From positions 1-22,111 of the IMG/VR virus record IMGVR_UViG_3300025030_000440: a DNA stretch of 22,111 nucleotides, one strand, 5' to 3'. Below the pieces are notes generated by a model that did no database searches, had not been told where the DNA came from, and was given only the letters and a program-made list of their open reading frames with translations. Every line of letters starts with the position of its first letter. Positions within the stretch are counted from its first letter, which is position 1. Position numbers and translations under genes: made by a program. This stretch comes from a virus. Of this stretch, positions 1 to 6,289 are shown piece by piece.

Positions 1-56
1 AGTTTCTCGCCGGTCAGGGCGCTATCCATGCTGATCGCCGCGAGAAACTCGTTCAT

Positions 57-372
57 GCCGTTCGCCGTCCGTGGCACCGGCGTCTCGCCGGTGAATGCCG
101 TTGTCGCCGTTGCTCTGCAATCCCGCTCACTGTACCCGCCCCGAATCCCCGATTGCAACCCCCCGAGCCAATCGACAATATTGTCGATTTTCGAGCAGGC
201 CCCGCCCCATCGCCCCGCGAACACCCCTCTCGTAGGTCGGGACTCCAGTCCCGACGCCGTCCATCCGTCGCCGTCCGTGCCTGCGGGTCGCCTGACCCGC
301 GCCGCCGTTGGGAGGGGCCGCATGGCCGCAGGCCATCCGGCCCGCCGTTCATCCGTTGAGGAGGTGGCCGCG
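57..372. repeat. Gene-free stretch built of hairpin modules
   Basis: No convincing gene is seen here. The stretch contains a hairpin of the GGCGTCTCGCC family (75-93, arms CACCGGCG/CGCCGGTG), a perfect 20-bp palindrome at 170-189, a GTCGGGACT-CC-AGTCCCGAC module (232-259), a TGCGGGTC-GCCT-GACCCGC module (about 280-300) and a GGGCCG...CGGCCC double-stem module (308-348) with inner stem ATGGCC/GGCCAT. GCCGT-type linkers separate them. An open frame runs through all of it from 28, but the composition is that of the modules, so I start the next gene at 373. Confidence 0.7.
170..189. promoter_or_regulatory. Perfect 20-bp palindrome, operator-like
   Basis: AATCGACAATATTGTCGATT equals its own reverse complement. 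It is AT-rich in a very GC-rich setting and occurs once in the window, unlike the surrounding modules. A dimeric repressor site is an inference. It could also belong to a neighbouring element. It lies about 180 bp upstream of the gene at 373. Confidence 0.4.
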
Positions 373-801
373 ATGTCCAACCGCACACCGTGGGAGCAGA
401 CGTACTGCACAGCGTGCAAGGCGCCCTTGCCGCCGAAGCGCGCGAACCAGGAGTTCTGCGCGAGATGCGAAGGGCAAGCGAACCTCTGCCTATCCTGCGG
501 AAAGCATCCCGCCGTTGAGGGGTCCTCGCTCTGCCCCGCCTGCGCCGAGCGCATCGCCGCCACGCGCCTGGCGCACGGCGCCACTGCGCCCCAGGAATCC
601 GCCGGTTGGACCCTCGGCCAGCGCATCATGATCGCGGGGCTGTGGCTGACCGGCGGCGGCATCGCATCAGCGATCGCGTTCGGGGCGCTCATGCACGTGC
701 CCGAGGATGTCGTCGTGGCGGGTTGCGTCAGCAGTATCGGCTGGGCCGGCCTGGCCAAGATCGTCTGCTTCGTGCTCGGCCCCCGCTCCGACGAGCCGTA
801 G
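373..801 (+). CDS. Double zinc-ribbon, two-span membrane protein
   Basis: This is a 142-residue protein. Residues 12-57 hold four CxxC pairs (C12/C15, C29/C32, C39/C42, C54/C57), enough for two small zinc ribbons. Two hydrophobic segments follow (about 83-107 and 113-134), so the ribbons probably sit on one face of the membrane. I chose ATG 373 because a strong GAGGAGGT Shine-Dalgarno lies 7 bp upstream and the open frame before it is made of repeat modules. The TAG stop overlaps the first base of a palindromic element. The gene converges on the repressor gene at 927-1550. I do not recognise a family. It could be a phage moron gene or a host gene at the prophage edge. Confidence 0.6.
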   Translation: MSNRTPWEQTYCTACKAPLPPKRANQEFCARCEGQANLCLSCGKHPAVEGSSLCPACAERIAATRLAHGATAPQESAGWTLGQRIMIAGLWLTGGGIASAIAFGALMHVPEDVVVAGCVSSIGWAGLAKIVCFVLGPRSDEP

Positions 802-870
802 CGAAAAAAGGGGACACCATCACCATTTCGCAGCCGTCGCGAAGATGGTATGGTGTCCCCTTTGTTTCGC
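801..870. repeat. Palindromic element copy 1, between convergent genes
   Basis: This 70-bp element has outer ends GCGAAA/TTTCGC and arms GGGGACACCAT/ATGGTGTCCCC around a central TTTCG...CGAA stem. It is the only copy lying outside a coding frame. A-rich and T-rich flanks on the two sides of a GC-rich hairpin would also suit a bidirectional terminator for the two genes that converge here. Confidence 0.9.
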
Positions 871-926
871 CTGCCGCCGCCCCTCCAAACGGCGTCATAA
901 CGCTATAACGCCTTAGCGCCTTGCCT
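871..926. repeat. Short gap with tandem AACGC repeat
   Basis: The gap contains a short tandem (GTCATAACGCTATAACGCC, about 893-912) followed by a related TTAGCGCC. Nothing else is recognised. Confidence 0.4.
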
Positions 927-1550
927 TCATCCGCTCCCCGCCTCTGCCGTTCCGGTCCCCTGTCCCCGCCGTTGCCGTGCCTCGATCATTCGCTTCCACT
1001 TCCTCAGCCGATCCTCGCTCAGCACCCGCAGCCACTGCTGCCACGTCCAGCCCCACGCGCCGCCGTGGGCTCCCCGGGTGTGGTCGCGCGGATCGGCATA
1101 CCCGCGCAACTCCCGCAGCTCGGCGGCCGTCAGAACCATCCCGCTCTCGATCAACTCCTCGAGCCCCATGGGAAGCACCTCGTCCGGATCGAACGACGAG
1201 ACGCTTCTCGTAGGTCGGGTCTCCAGGCCCGACACCGTCCCCGCCTTCCCGCCGTTCCCGTCACCTGTCACCTGTGACCTGTCACCTGCGAGGTCCTCGG
1301 GACCGAGCATGATCTCCCCAAAGAAATACGCCACCGGCACGCGGAACAACCGAGACCAGTCCATGACGCGCTCAACGCTGGCCGGCCTCGTTCCGGTCTC
1401 CCACTGCGACACCATTGACGCCGCCACGGAAGGATCGCAGGCTGCCGCCATCGCCGACTGCGAAAGCCCGCGCCCCTTCCGCAGGCGGCGTAGGCGCTCA
1501 CCTATGGCTTCCGAAAGTTCTTGGGAATCTTCAGCGACAGCTATTGACAT
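927..1550 (-). CDS. XRE-family repressor (phage immunity repressor-like)
   Basis: This 207-residue protein is divergent from the rightward phage operon, the usual place for a lysogeny repressor. Residues about 14-71 form an XRE/HTH_3 helix-turn-helix (LRRLRKGRGLSQSAMAAA ... MVSQWETGTRPAS), followed by the typical LFRVPVAYFFGE tail. Residues about 89-116 are an insert made of two repeat modules read in frame: a CACCTGT tandem and a GTCGGG/CCCGAC hairpin (1210-1236). The C-terminal part (about 120-195) is helical and ends in a Trp- and Arg-rich segment, with no LexA-type protease motif seen. The start codon overlaps the -35 of the rightward promoter. On the minus strand TATACT (1563-1558) lies just 7 bp before the start, so its transcript may be nearly leaderless. 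Confidence 0.85.
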   Translation of the reverse strand: MSIAVAEDSQELSEAIGERLRRLRKGRGLSQSAMAAACDPSVAASMVSQWETGTRPASVERVMDWSRLFRVPVAYFFGEIMLGPEDLAGDRSQVTGDGNGGKAGTVSGLETRPTRSVSSFDPDEVLPMGLEELIESGMVLTAAELRELRGYADPRDHTRGAHGGAWGWTWQQWLRVLSEDRLRKWKRMIEARQRRGQGTGTAEAGSG

Positions 1551-1574
1551 GGCCCTCAGTATACGCTATTGTCA
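1540..1574 (+). promoter_or_regulatory. Rightward early promoter with two operator-like repeats
   Basis: TTGACA (1544-1549) and TATTGT (1567-1572) are 17 bp apart, a good sigma-70-type promoter directed at the early operon. Direct repeats GCTATTGACA (1540-1549) and GCTATTGTCA (1565-1574) overlap the -35 and -10 respectively, 25 bp apart. Binding of the divergent repressor there would block this promoter, and also its own start region. Two GGTAG repeats (1580, 1590) follow at one helical turn. The role is inferred; the motifs are seen. Confidence 0.6.
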
Positions 1575-1624
1575 CCAGCGGTAGCTTACGGTAGTGTAAC
1601 CCATAGCTCACGGAGCCCACCCAC

Positions 1625-1825
1625 ATGCCCACACCCACCAAGCCCTCAGCCCCCGCCGATCGGATCAGCCCGATGGAGATACATCGTCTGTGCGATTCCG
1701 CGATCGACGATGCCCGTGATGCCAAGGCCCACAGCAAGGACATCCGGGTCCACAACGAGGCTGACGCGCTCATTCTCGCCGCTCTCACTCGTCTGCGCGC
1801 GGCGATAGAGGCTGTCCCTGCATGA
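1625..1825 (+). CDS. Small hypothetical early protein
   Basis: This 66-residue, mostly helical, charged protein is the first gene after the rightward promoter. ATG 1625 is preceded by GGAG in the leader CGGAGCCCACCCACATG, the same leader style as most genes here. There are no motifs that I recognise. Its position just after the early promoter suggests a small regulatory or early protein, which is inference only. Confidence 0.55.
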   Translation: MPTPTKPSAPADRISPMEIHRLCDSAIDDARDAKAHSKDIRVHNEADALILAALTRLRAAIEAVPA

Positions 1826-1902
1826 CCGCCTCGAGCGTCTCGCGACTCTCGTCCCAGAGGACCCGCATGAACCGCGCCCGCCTCCTGATCCGTCGCCGTT
1901 GA
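1822..1902 (+). CDS. Possible tiny ORF overlapping the previous stop
   Basis: An ATG overlaps the stop of the 66-residue gene (ATGA) and opens a 26-codon frame rich in Ser and Arg that ends RLLIRRR. A second in-frame ATG (1867) has a GAGGA-like sequence upstream. It may only serve translational coupling, or may be chance in GC-rich DNA. Confidence 0.2.
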   Translation: MTASSVSRLSSQRTRMNRARLLIRRR

Positions 1903-1957
1903 ACTTGCGAACCTGCGAACTTGCCAACCTGACACCGCCGTCCCAGGAGCCCACCCG
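1903..1957. repeat. Spacer with GAACTTGCGAACCTG tandem
   Basis: A tandem of GAACTTGC / GAACCTGC / GAACTTGCC units (about 1900-1930) is followed by the leader CAGGAGCCCACCCG before the next ATG. Confidence 0.6.
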
Positions 1958-2230
1958 ATGCCCACCGCGCGAACCGAGTTCGACCCCAGCGCCCTCCGCG
2001 ACTTCAGGCAAGCCCGAGACCTCACCCACGAGGGCCTCGCCCTGTTGCTCAACGTCAACCGCACCGCAGTCACTCAGTGGGAGTCCGGCGACAAGGTGCC
2101 TTCCCGCGAGAACCTCTTCGCCCTCGCCGACGTGTTCGGGGTCCGCGTTGATCGTCTCGTCCGCCGCACCAACGGGAAGTCCAGCGGTCGACCCACGCGT
2201 CGATCCGTCGCCACCGAACACGCCGCGTAA
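1958..2230 (+). CDS. Cro-like XRE helix-turn-helix protein
   Basis: This is a 90-residue DNA-binding protein. Residues about 11-68 form an XRE domain (FRQARDLTHEGLALLLNVN, then RTAVTQWESGDKVPSRENLF and the closing ADVFGVRVDRLV). The remainder is a short basic tail. It has good CAGGAG spacing to ATG 1958. As the second helix-turn-helix gene, transcribed opposite to the repressor, it fits a Cro/Ner-like role in the lytic decision. The family is clear; the role is inferred from position. Confidence 0.8.
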   Translation: MPTARTEFDPSALRDFRQARDLTHEGLALLLNVNRTAVTQWESGDKVPSRENLFALADVFGVRVDRLVRRTNGKSSGRPTRRSVATEHAA

Positions 2231-2268
2231 GCGCGAACTCCCAGCCCGCCCACAGGAGAGCAGCGACG

Positions 2269-2925
2269 ATGACGGCGACGCGAACCGCACCACAACCCAC
2301 CACCCTTACCCAGCGCATGGACCGTCCAGCAATTCGACGGGGTTCGCGAGAGGTGCTGCGGGGGAGTGCTGCTACCGTTGCGTCAGCTTCGCCGAATGTT
2401 ACCACGAGTAACGCCGCCCGTCAATCCCCCCCGTCGCCGTCCCAGCCTTCCCGACGCACCGCCGTCCCGCCGATCACCTCTACCACCTCCGAACCTGCGC
2501 CTGAATCAGCCTGCACCCTCGCCGCCGATCGTCGGGACGCCACTGCGCCGGACAGCGAAGAAAGGGGACACCATACCATTTCGCCGACGTCTGGCGAAGA
2601 TGGTGTCCCCTTTTTCGCGCCCCCCCCGCCCGCCTTCCTCACCCTCCAGCAGGCCGCCCACGCGCTCACCGCGCTGGGCCGCGGCGTCGTGACGTACAAC
2701 CGCCTGTTCCAACTGTTCACCCGCCAGGTCGCCCGCCCGCCCATCAGGGTCTACGTGATGGACATGGGCCGTGGCGCCTCGCCCCGCAACGTGAAGCACA
2801 TCCGCGCCGAGGACCTCCCGGCCCTCGCCGAGTTCCTCGGCCTCACCGACCCGCCCGCCGTTGACATGCGCTCAGCACTTCGCACTTCGCACTCAGCACT
2901 GCCGTCCCCGGAGCCCACCACATGA
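2269..2925 (+). CDS. Hypothetical protein with a possible excisionase-like domain and a palindromic-element insert
   Basis: The frame codes for 218 residues. Residues 1-95 are low complexity (Pro, Ser, Thr, Arg) and may not be a folded domain. Residues about 97-116 are palindromic element copy 2 read in frame. Residues 121-192 look like the conserved core: LTLQQAAHAL, then VTYNRLFQLFTRQ and a closing HIRAEDLPALAEFL, compatible with a small MerR/excisionase-type winged helix. The last 20 residues come from a CGCACTTCGCACTCAGCACT module. ATG 2269 has AGGAG 10 bp upstream, but a later start cannot be excluded because all the N-terminal part is unusual. The stop overlaps the next ATG. Confidence 0.5.
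   Translation: MTATRTAPQPTTLTQRMDRPAIRRGSREVLRGSAATVASASPNVTTSNAARQSPPSPSQPSRRTAVPPITSTTSEPAPESACTLAADRRDATAPDSEERGHHTISPTSGEDGVPFFAPPPPAFLTLQQAAHALTALGRGVVTYNRLFQLFTRQVARPPIRVYVMDMGRGASPRNVKHIRAEDLPALAEFLGLTDPPAVDMRSALRTSHSALPSPEPTT
2555..2618. repeat. Palindromic element copy 2, inside a CDS
   Basis: The 64-bp element has ends GCGAAGAAAGGGGACACC and GGTGTCCCCTTTTTCGC and centre TTCGCCGACGTCTGGCGAA. It is read in the frame AGG GGA CAC (EERGHHT). Confidence 0.9.
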
Positions 2926-3284
2926 CTCGCACTCAGCAGCGCAAGCCCAACCCCCACGTAGGTCGGGACTCCAGTCCCGACGCCGCCCGCAAAGCCGCGG
3001 GCCAAACCCTCGTGGACTGTCACCACGCCCTGGCCGCCCTCGAACTCATCGATGCAGAGCACGAGTTGCCCGAGGACGAGCAGTGCCGCATGGTCCAGGT
3101 TTCATCCATCGAGTCCCGTTGCCTCGCGCTCATCGAATCCGCCCTCGCGGTGATCGAGCGCGACGCGGGCCTCGCGCCGCCCACGTCCATCCCCGAGCTC
3201 GACGCCCCGACGGTCGCCGATCTGGACCCCTCCTCCCTCGAGGACGGCGACCTCCTGCCCGCCGCCGAGGAGGCGCACCCATGA
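2922..3284 (+). CDS. Hypothetical helical protein with a module insert
   Basis: This 120-residue protein's ATG overlaps the previous stop (ATGA), implying translational coupling. Residues about 12-22 (VGRDSSPDAA) are encoded by a GTCGGGACT-CC-AGTCCCGAC hairpin module (2958-2985), so a mobile repeat is translated near the N terminus. The rest (about 25-95) is predicted helical and acidic, ending in a Glu/Asp-rich tail. I recognise no family. Confidence 0.6.
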   Translation: MTRTQQRKPNPHVGRDSSPDAARKAAGQTLVDCHHALAALELIDAEHELPEDEQCRMVQVSSIESRCLALIESALAVIERDAGLAPPTSIPELDAPTVADLDPSSLEDGDLLPAAEEAHP

Positions 3285-3919
3285 TGCACCCGCGCGCCAA
3301 CGACGCCGGCGGCGAACCGATCCTGACCCCGACCACTGCCGGCGGCCAGCCCGCCGTGATCCCTCCCCCCCTCTCCGGCACGGAGAGGGGGCCGGGGGGT
3401 GAGGCTCCTTCCCCCCGCCTCACCGCCATCGACTTTCTGTACTACCTCTTCGAGGCCCACCGCGACATCGGCCTCCGCATCGAGGACCTGACGGCCTACC
3501 ACGCGCCGACGCGCTGCCAGATTCGCATCCTGGCGGTCCGCCACGTCGGGCAGCCCGAGACCGCCGATCCCTACCTCTACCACGTCATCCTCCAGGAGAT
3601 CGACCCGTTCCGCCTGGTGGCCCACGGCCACACCCTCACCGGCGAGACGATCCACTGGATCCCGATGTCCGGCGCCTGCCCCGCGCCGGCTGCCCGGGCG
3701 GGCGAGGCCGAAGAAAGGGGACACCATACCATTTCGCCGACGTCTGGCGAAGATGGTGATGGTGTCCCCTTTTTCGCGCCCGCCACACTCACCCCCGCCC
3801 TCGGCGGCCCCGAGGAGGGTGCCGTGTCGTTCGTGCCGTTGGGAGGGGCCGCATACCGCGAAGCGGTATCCGGCCCGCCGTCCGCCGTCACCCCTGCCAC
3901 ACCAGGAGCCCACCCATGA
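3281..3919 (+). CDS. Hypothetical protein carrying three in-frame repeat modules
   Basis: The protein has 212 residues. ATG ATG at 3281 overlaps the previous stop. Residues about 46-130 look like an ordinary globular domain (AIDFLYYLFEAHRDIG ... YHVILQEIDPFRLVAHG). Around it are three translated modules: residues 28-42 from a CTCTCCG/CGGAGAG hairpin with GGGGTGAGGC tail, residues 143-166 from palindromic element copy 3, and residues 186-201 from a GGGCCG...CGGCCC double-stem module with inner arms ATACCGC/GCGGTAT. About a quarter of the protein is therefore repeat-derived. Function is unknown. Confidence 0.55.
   Translation: MMHPRANDAGGEPILTPTTAGGQPAVIPPPLSGTERGPGGEAPSPRLTAIDFLYYLFEAHRDIGLRIEDLTAYHAPTRCQIRILAVRHVGQPETADPYLYHVILQEIDPFRLVAHGHTLTGETIHWIPMSGACPAPAARAGEAEERGHHTISPTSGEDGDGVPFFAPATLTPALGGPEEGAVSFVPLGGAAYREAVSGPPSAVTPATPGAHP
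3710..3775. repeat. Palindromic element copy 3, inside a CDS
   Basis: The arms are AGGGGACACCATACC and GGTGATGGTGTCCCCT, the centre TTCGCCGACGTCTGGCGAA. The reading frame is the same as copy 2, so both give EERGHHTISPTSGEDG. Confidence 0.9.
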
Positions 3920-4350
3920 GACCGTCTCACCCGTCCGCGTCCGAGAAGATGGCCCTTGGCCTCGTCACCGCAATCGCCTGCCTCGCGGTGATGACCGTCC
4001 TACTGCTGTTCTGCGCCGGCAGCTCCCACGCCCAGGCAGTCGCCCCCTCCGACTGCATCTACATCTCGCAGGTGCTGATCGACGGCGTCCCCGAGGCCAC
4101 TGTGGCCGGCGTGGGTTACGCCTCCTACTCGTCGCCGACGTCCTGGCAGGTCCTCGCCCGCAGCGCCTCGGGTACCTGGTACATGGCCCCTGGCGATCTG
4201 CGTCTCAACGCGTTCCAGTACCGGGTCTCCGTCAGCCGCGCAACCTTCACCACCTACGGCGCGCCGACGATGCACTACCTGAGCTGCGCGCTGTGGGGAG
4301 GGCGCTGGCATCGCGTTGTCATCCGCGCCACCGCCGTCCCGCCCTGGTAG
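3916..4350 (+). CDS. Secreted or periplasmic small protein with signal peptide
   Basis: This 144-residue protein starts at an ATG overlapping the previous stop, with CAGGAGCCCACCC upstream. Residues 1-42 form a signal peptide: a short polar and basic start, a hydrophobic core LGLVTAIACLAVMTVLLLF and a probable cleavage after SSHAQA. The mature part (about 100 residues) is beta-rich, with C47 and C126 possibly forming a disulfide. I recognise no family. A secreted product in the early region could act in superinfection exclusion or host surface change, which is inference only. Confidence 0.65.
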   Translation: MRPSHPSASEKMALGLVTAIACLAVMTVLLLFCAGSSHAQAVAPSDCIYISQVLIDGVPEATVAGVGYASYSSPTSWQVLARSASGTWYMAPGDLRLNAFQYRVSVSRATFTTYGAPTMHYLSCALWGGRWHRVVIRATAVPPW

Positions 4351-4420
4351 CCGTCCGCCGTCGCCGTCCCGCTCGCGCCGTCGCCGTCACGGTCACGCCG
4401 TCCACAGGAGTCCGCCCACC
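4351..4420. repeat. Spacer of GCCGTC linkers
   Basis: The spacer is almost only repeats of (G)CCGTC with small changes, then the leader CCACAGGAGTCCGCCCACC before ATG 4421. It seems to be linker with no full hairpin module between the linkers. Confidence 0.6.
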
Positions 4421-5254
4421 ATGCTCAAAGTGAACCTGATCCAATTCCAGGCCGATACCCCCGAGGAGACGACCGTCTTCGGCGAGGCATTGCAGCGCCT
4501 GATGTCAGGGTCCCTCCCCGGCGCCGAGCCCCTCCTCGGCCTCACCGCCCTCCCCGCCGCCTCCGGAACCGCCACCCTCGGCGATCCCGACGCGCCTCCC
4601 GCGCTCCCCGCCGCCTCCGCCCCTCGCCCCCTCTCCGGAACGGAGAGGGGGCCGGGGGGTGAGGCCGCCGTTCCGTTGACGTCCGCTGGGACCGCCGGCG
4701 TCTCGCCGGCTGAGGTGGCGGGCGGTGAGCCGTCCGTGCCCGCGAGCCCTGTCCCGCCACCGCGGGATCGCCCGCCCCGCAAAGGCCGTCGCGTTGTTGG
4801 AGGGGCCGCATCGCATAGCGATCCGGCCCGCCGCCCCGCGAAGCGGGGTCCCGCGACCGCGGGATCGCCTTCCGCCGCCACGCCGTCCAACCCCCACGCC
4901 TGTCCCTCGCCGGGCTGCGCCTTCTCCTCCGGCACCCAGGCCGGCCTCACCCGCCACCGGAACCAGCAGCACGGCGAGCCCGCCACCACTGCCGGCAAGG
5001 GCGCCGGCGCTCCCGGCGACGCCTCACGCGGTACGCCGACCAAGGCGGCTGGGGCGTTCGTGTGTGCAATCTGCCTGAAAACGTTCGCGAGGCGCGGAGA
5101 CCTCGAGCGCCATCGAACGATGGCGCACACGCGCCACACGCCGGGGACGCGCACGCCGCGCGCGCCGACATTGCCGGACGCGCCCGCCTTCGACCCGATC
5201 GAGATCCCGCCGCTCGACGACGACGCCGACCCGCTCGGGGGTGACGAGGAGTGA
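4421..5254 (+). CDS. Two-finger C2H2 zinc-finger protein
   Basis: This is a 277-residue protein with a low-complexity middle (Pro, Ala, Gly; residues about 40-155) and two C2H2 fingers. Finger 1 has C161, C166, H179, H184 (C-x4-C-x12-H-x4-H); finger 2 has C215, C218, H231, H236 (C-x2-C-x12-H-x4-H, with the usual F and L hydrophobic positions). The tail is acidic. This fold is common in eukaryotes and rare in phages. The middle contains several translated repeat modules: a CTCTCCG hairpin (4627-4665), a GCCGGCG-TCT-CGCCGGC hairpin (4694-4710) and a GGGCCG...CGGCCC double stem (4797-4833). Start ATG 4421 follows ACAGGAG. DNA or RNA binding is likely from the fingers; the target is unknown. Confidence 0.75.
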   Translation: MLKVNLIQFQADTPEETTVFGEALQRLMSGSLPGAEPLLGLTALPAASGTATLGDPDAPPALPAASAPRPLSGTERGPGGEAAVPLTSAGTAGVSPAEVAGGEPSVPASPVPPPRDRPPRKGRRVVGGAASHSDPARRPAKRGPATAGSPSAATPSNPHACPSPGCAFSSGTQAGLTRHRNQQHGEPATTAGKGAGAPGDASRGTPTKAAGAFVCAICLKTFARRGDLERHRTMAHTRHTPGTRTPRAPTLPDAPAFDPIEIPPLDDDADPLGGDEE

Positions 5255-5483
5255 ACCCGCTCCTGACTCCCTACCTCCTCAACCAGCTCGAACCCGACCT
5301 GCGCGCCTGCCTGGCGGTCGTGCCGGTCCCGGTCTGCAGTCGCCGCCTGGTGGATGTCCGTAACGACCTGCTGTGCAGCGGCCTGGGATCATCGCCGCCC
5401 GTCTCGTCCAGGCCGTGACGCAGTTCATCTTCACCCGCCTGACGACGTTCTCGCTGGCCGAGTGCTACGGCCACCCGAACTGA
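5251..5483 (+). pseudogene. Small ORF interrupted by a one-base frameshift
   Basis: GTG 5251 overlaps the previous stop (GTGA) and gives a 55-residue frame ending at 5418. The last residues after GLG look random, while the -1 frame from 5385 continues smoothly as GIIAARLVQAVTQFIFTRL and ends naturally at 5483. Joined, the two parts make a plausible 77-residue protein. The switch lies at CCTGGGATC (5382-5390), which is not a classic slippery heptamer, so a one-base loss or a sequence error is likelier than programmed frameshifting. No family is recognised. Confidence 0.4.
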
Positions 5484-5530
5484 GGACGGCAGCACTGAGC
5501 ATCGAGCATTGAGCAGTCAGGAGAACGACA
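5484..5530. repeat. Spacer with GAGCATTGAGCA tandem
   Basis: Tandem TGAGCATCGAGCATTGAGCA is the reverse orientation of the ATGCTCAATGCTC module seen in later gaps, followed by CAGGAGAACGACA before GTG 5531. Confidence 0.75.
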
Positions 5531-5734
5531 GTGCGCACCTACCGCTACCGGCTGGAGTTCCAGGCCCCTGATGACGCTGCGGCGTCTCGGCTGGTGGGCG
5601 CGCTGAACAGCGTGATCTCGGCCGCCTCGCGCGTCGAGATCCAACTGCCCCTGGGCCTCACCGCCGTAGACGCCGATCTACCGTATGCCGTCCGCAAAGC
5701 CCTACCCAAGCGCCGCCGCAAATCGTCCGCGTAG
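5531..5734 (+). CDS. Small hypothetical protein
   Basis: This is a 67-residue protein starting at GTG 5531, with CAGGAG 8 bp upstream. The first half (YRYRLEFQAPDDAAASRLVG) suggests a beta-alpha unit; the end is basic (KRRRKSSA). There is no recognised family. It is co-directional with and close to the transposition genes. Confidence 0.5.
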   Translation: MRTYRYRLEFQAPDDAAASRLVGALNSVISAASRVEIQLPLGLTAVDADLPYAVRKALPKRRRKSSA

Positions 5735-5807
5735 GACGGGCTCCAGCCCCGATTCCGTAGCCGTATGCTCAATGCTCGATGCTCAATACTCACTCCAGAG
5801 AACCGCC
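5735..5807. repeat. Spacer with GGGCT/AGCCC hairpin and ATGCTCAAT tandem
   Basis: A GACGGGCTCCAGCCCCGAT hairpin is joined by CCGTAGCCGT to three ATGCTC(A/G)AT-type units, then AGAGAACCGCC before ATG 5808. Confidence 0.8.
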
Positions 5808-6218
5808 ATGTCCGACGTCACTCCATCCCAACTCCACCGCTACCTGATGGCCCACGCCGTGGGCCGGGCGAACGCCGTGCCATCCGGCGTCATCCAGGAG
5901 GCCCTGGGTCTCGGAGCCTCCGCGCTCCGCGAGATGCTCCACGCGCTGCGGGTCGAGGGGACGCTGATCGGGTCGTCGATGTCCTCCACCGCCGGGGGCT
6001 ACTACATCCCGGCCGATTACGACGAGGCCTACGAGGGCGTGCAGCACCTCAAGTCGCGCATCCGCGAGCTGTCCCGCGCCTACGCGGGCCAGGTGCGGGC
6101 GATCAAGCGCCAGCACCCCTCCTCACCTCCCAGGCAGCTCTCGCCGTCCAAGCCTCCCGTCCAGCATCTGCTGTTCGACCTGCCCAACCCGCGCGGCGCG
6201 CCAACCATCGCCGTGTAG
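5808..6218 (+). CDS. Winged-helix-like phage regulator
   Basis: The protein has 136 residues. Residues about 5-72 read as a winged helix: helix pairs (SQLHRYLMAHAVG, SGVIQEALGLGASALREML) and a wing ending GGYYIPADYDE, a form common in small phage regulators. A helix of about 30 residues follows (YEGVQHLKSRIRELSRAYAGQ), suited to dimer formation, then a Pro-rich tail ending with HLLFDL. It lies directly before the transposase. DNA binding is inferred from the pattern, and no specific family is claimed. Confidence 0.55.
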   Translation: MSDVTPSQLHRYLMAHAVGRANAVPSGVIQEALGLGASALREMLHALRVEGTLIGSSMSSTAGGYYIPADYDEAYEGVQHLKSRIRELSRAYAGQVRAIKRQHPSSPPRQLSPSKPPVQHLLFDLPNPRGAPTIAV

Positions 6219-6289
6219 CCCGCCGTGGCCGGGTTGCCGTCGCCGTATGCTCAATGCTCAATGCTCAATGCCGCCGTCAGAGGGTTCAC
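6219..6289. repeat. Spacer with ATGCTCAATGCTCAAT tandem
   Basis: GCCGTCGCCGT linker, three ATGCTCA units (6246-6270), GCCGCCGTC linker, then AGAGGG before ATG 6290. Confidence 0.8.

Noticed and set aside
1-56. A minus-strand frame starting at 56 (MNEFLAAISMDSALTGEK) running off the left edge, and a 10-bp inverted repeat AGTTTCTCGC/GCGAGAAACT (1-10, 40-49).
   Set aside because: Too short to judge, no ribosome-binding site, and the plus strand reads equally well. The inverted repeat may be chance at the window edge.
28-372. Extension of the zinc-ribbon gene to an ATG at 28.
   Set aside because: The segment is composed of repeat modules, and the strong Shine-Dalgarno is at 358-365.
5380-5392. 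Programmed -1 frameshift site.
   Set aside because: No X XXY YYZ heptamer or clear downstream structure is seen, so decay or sequence error is likelier.
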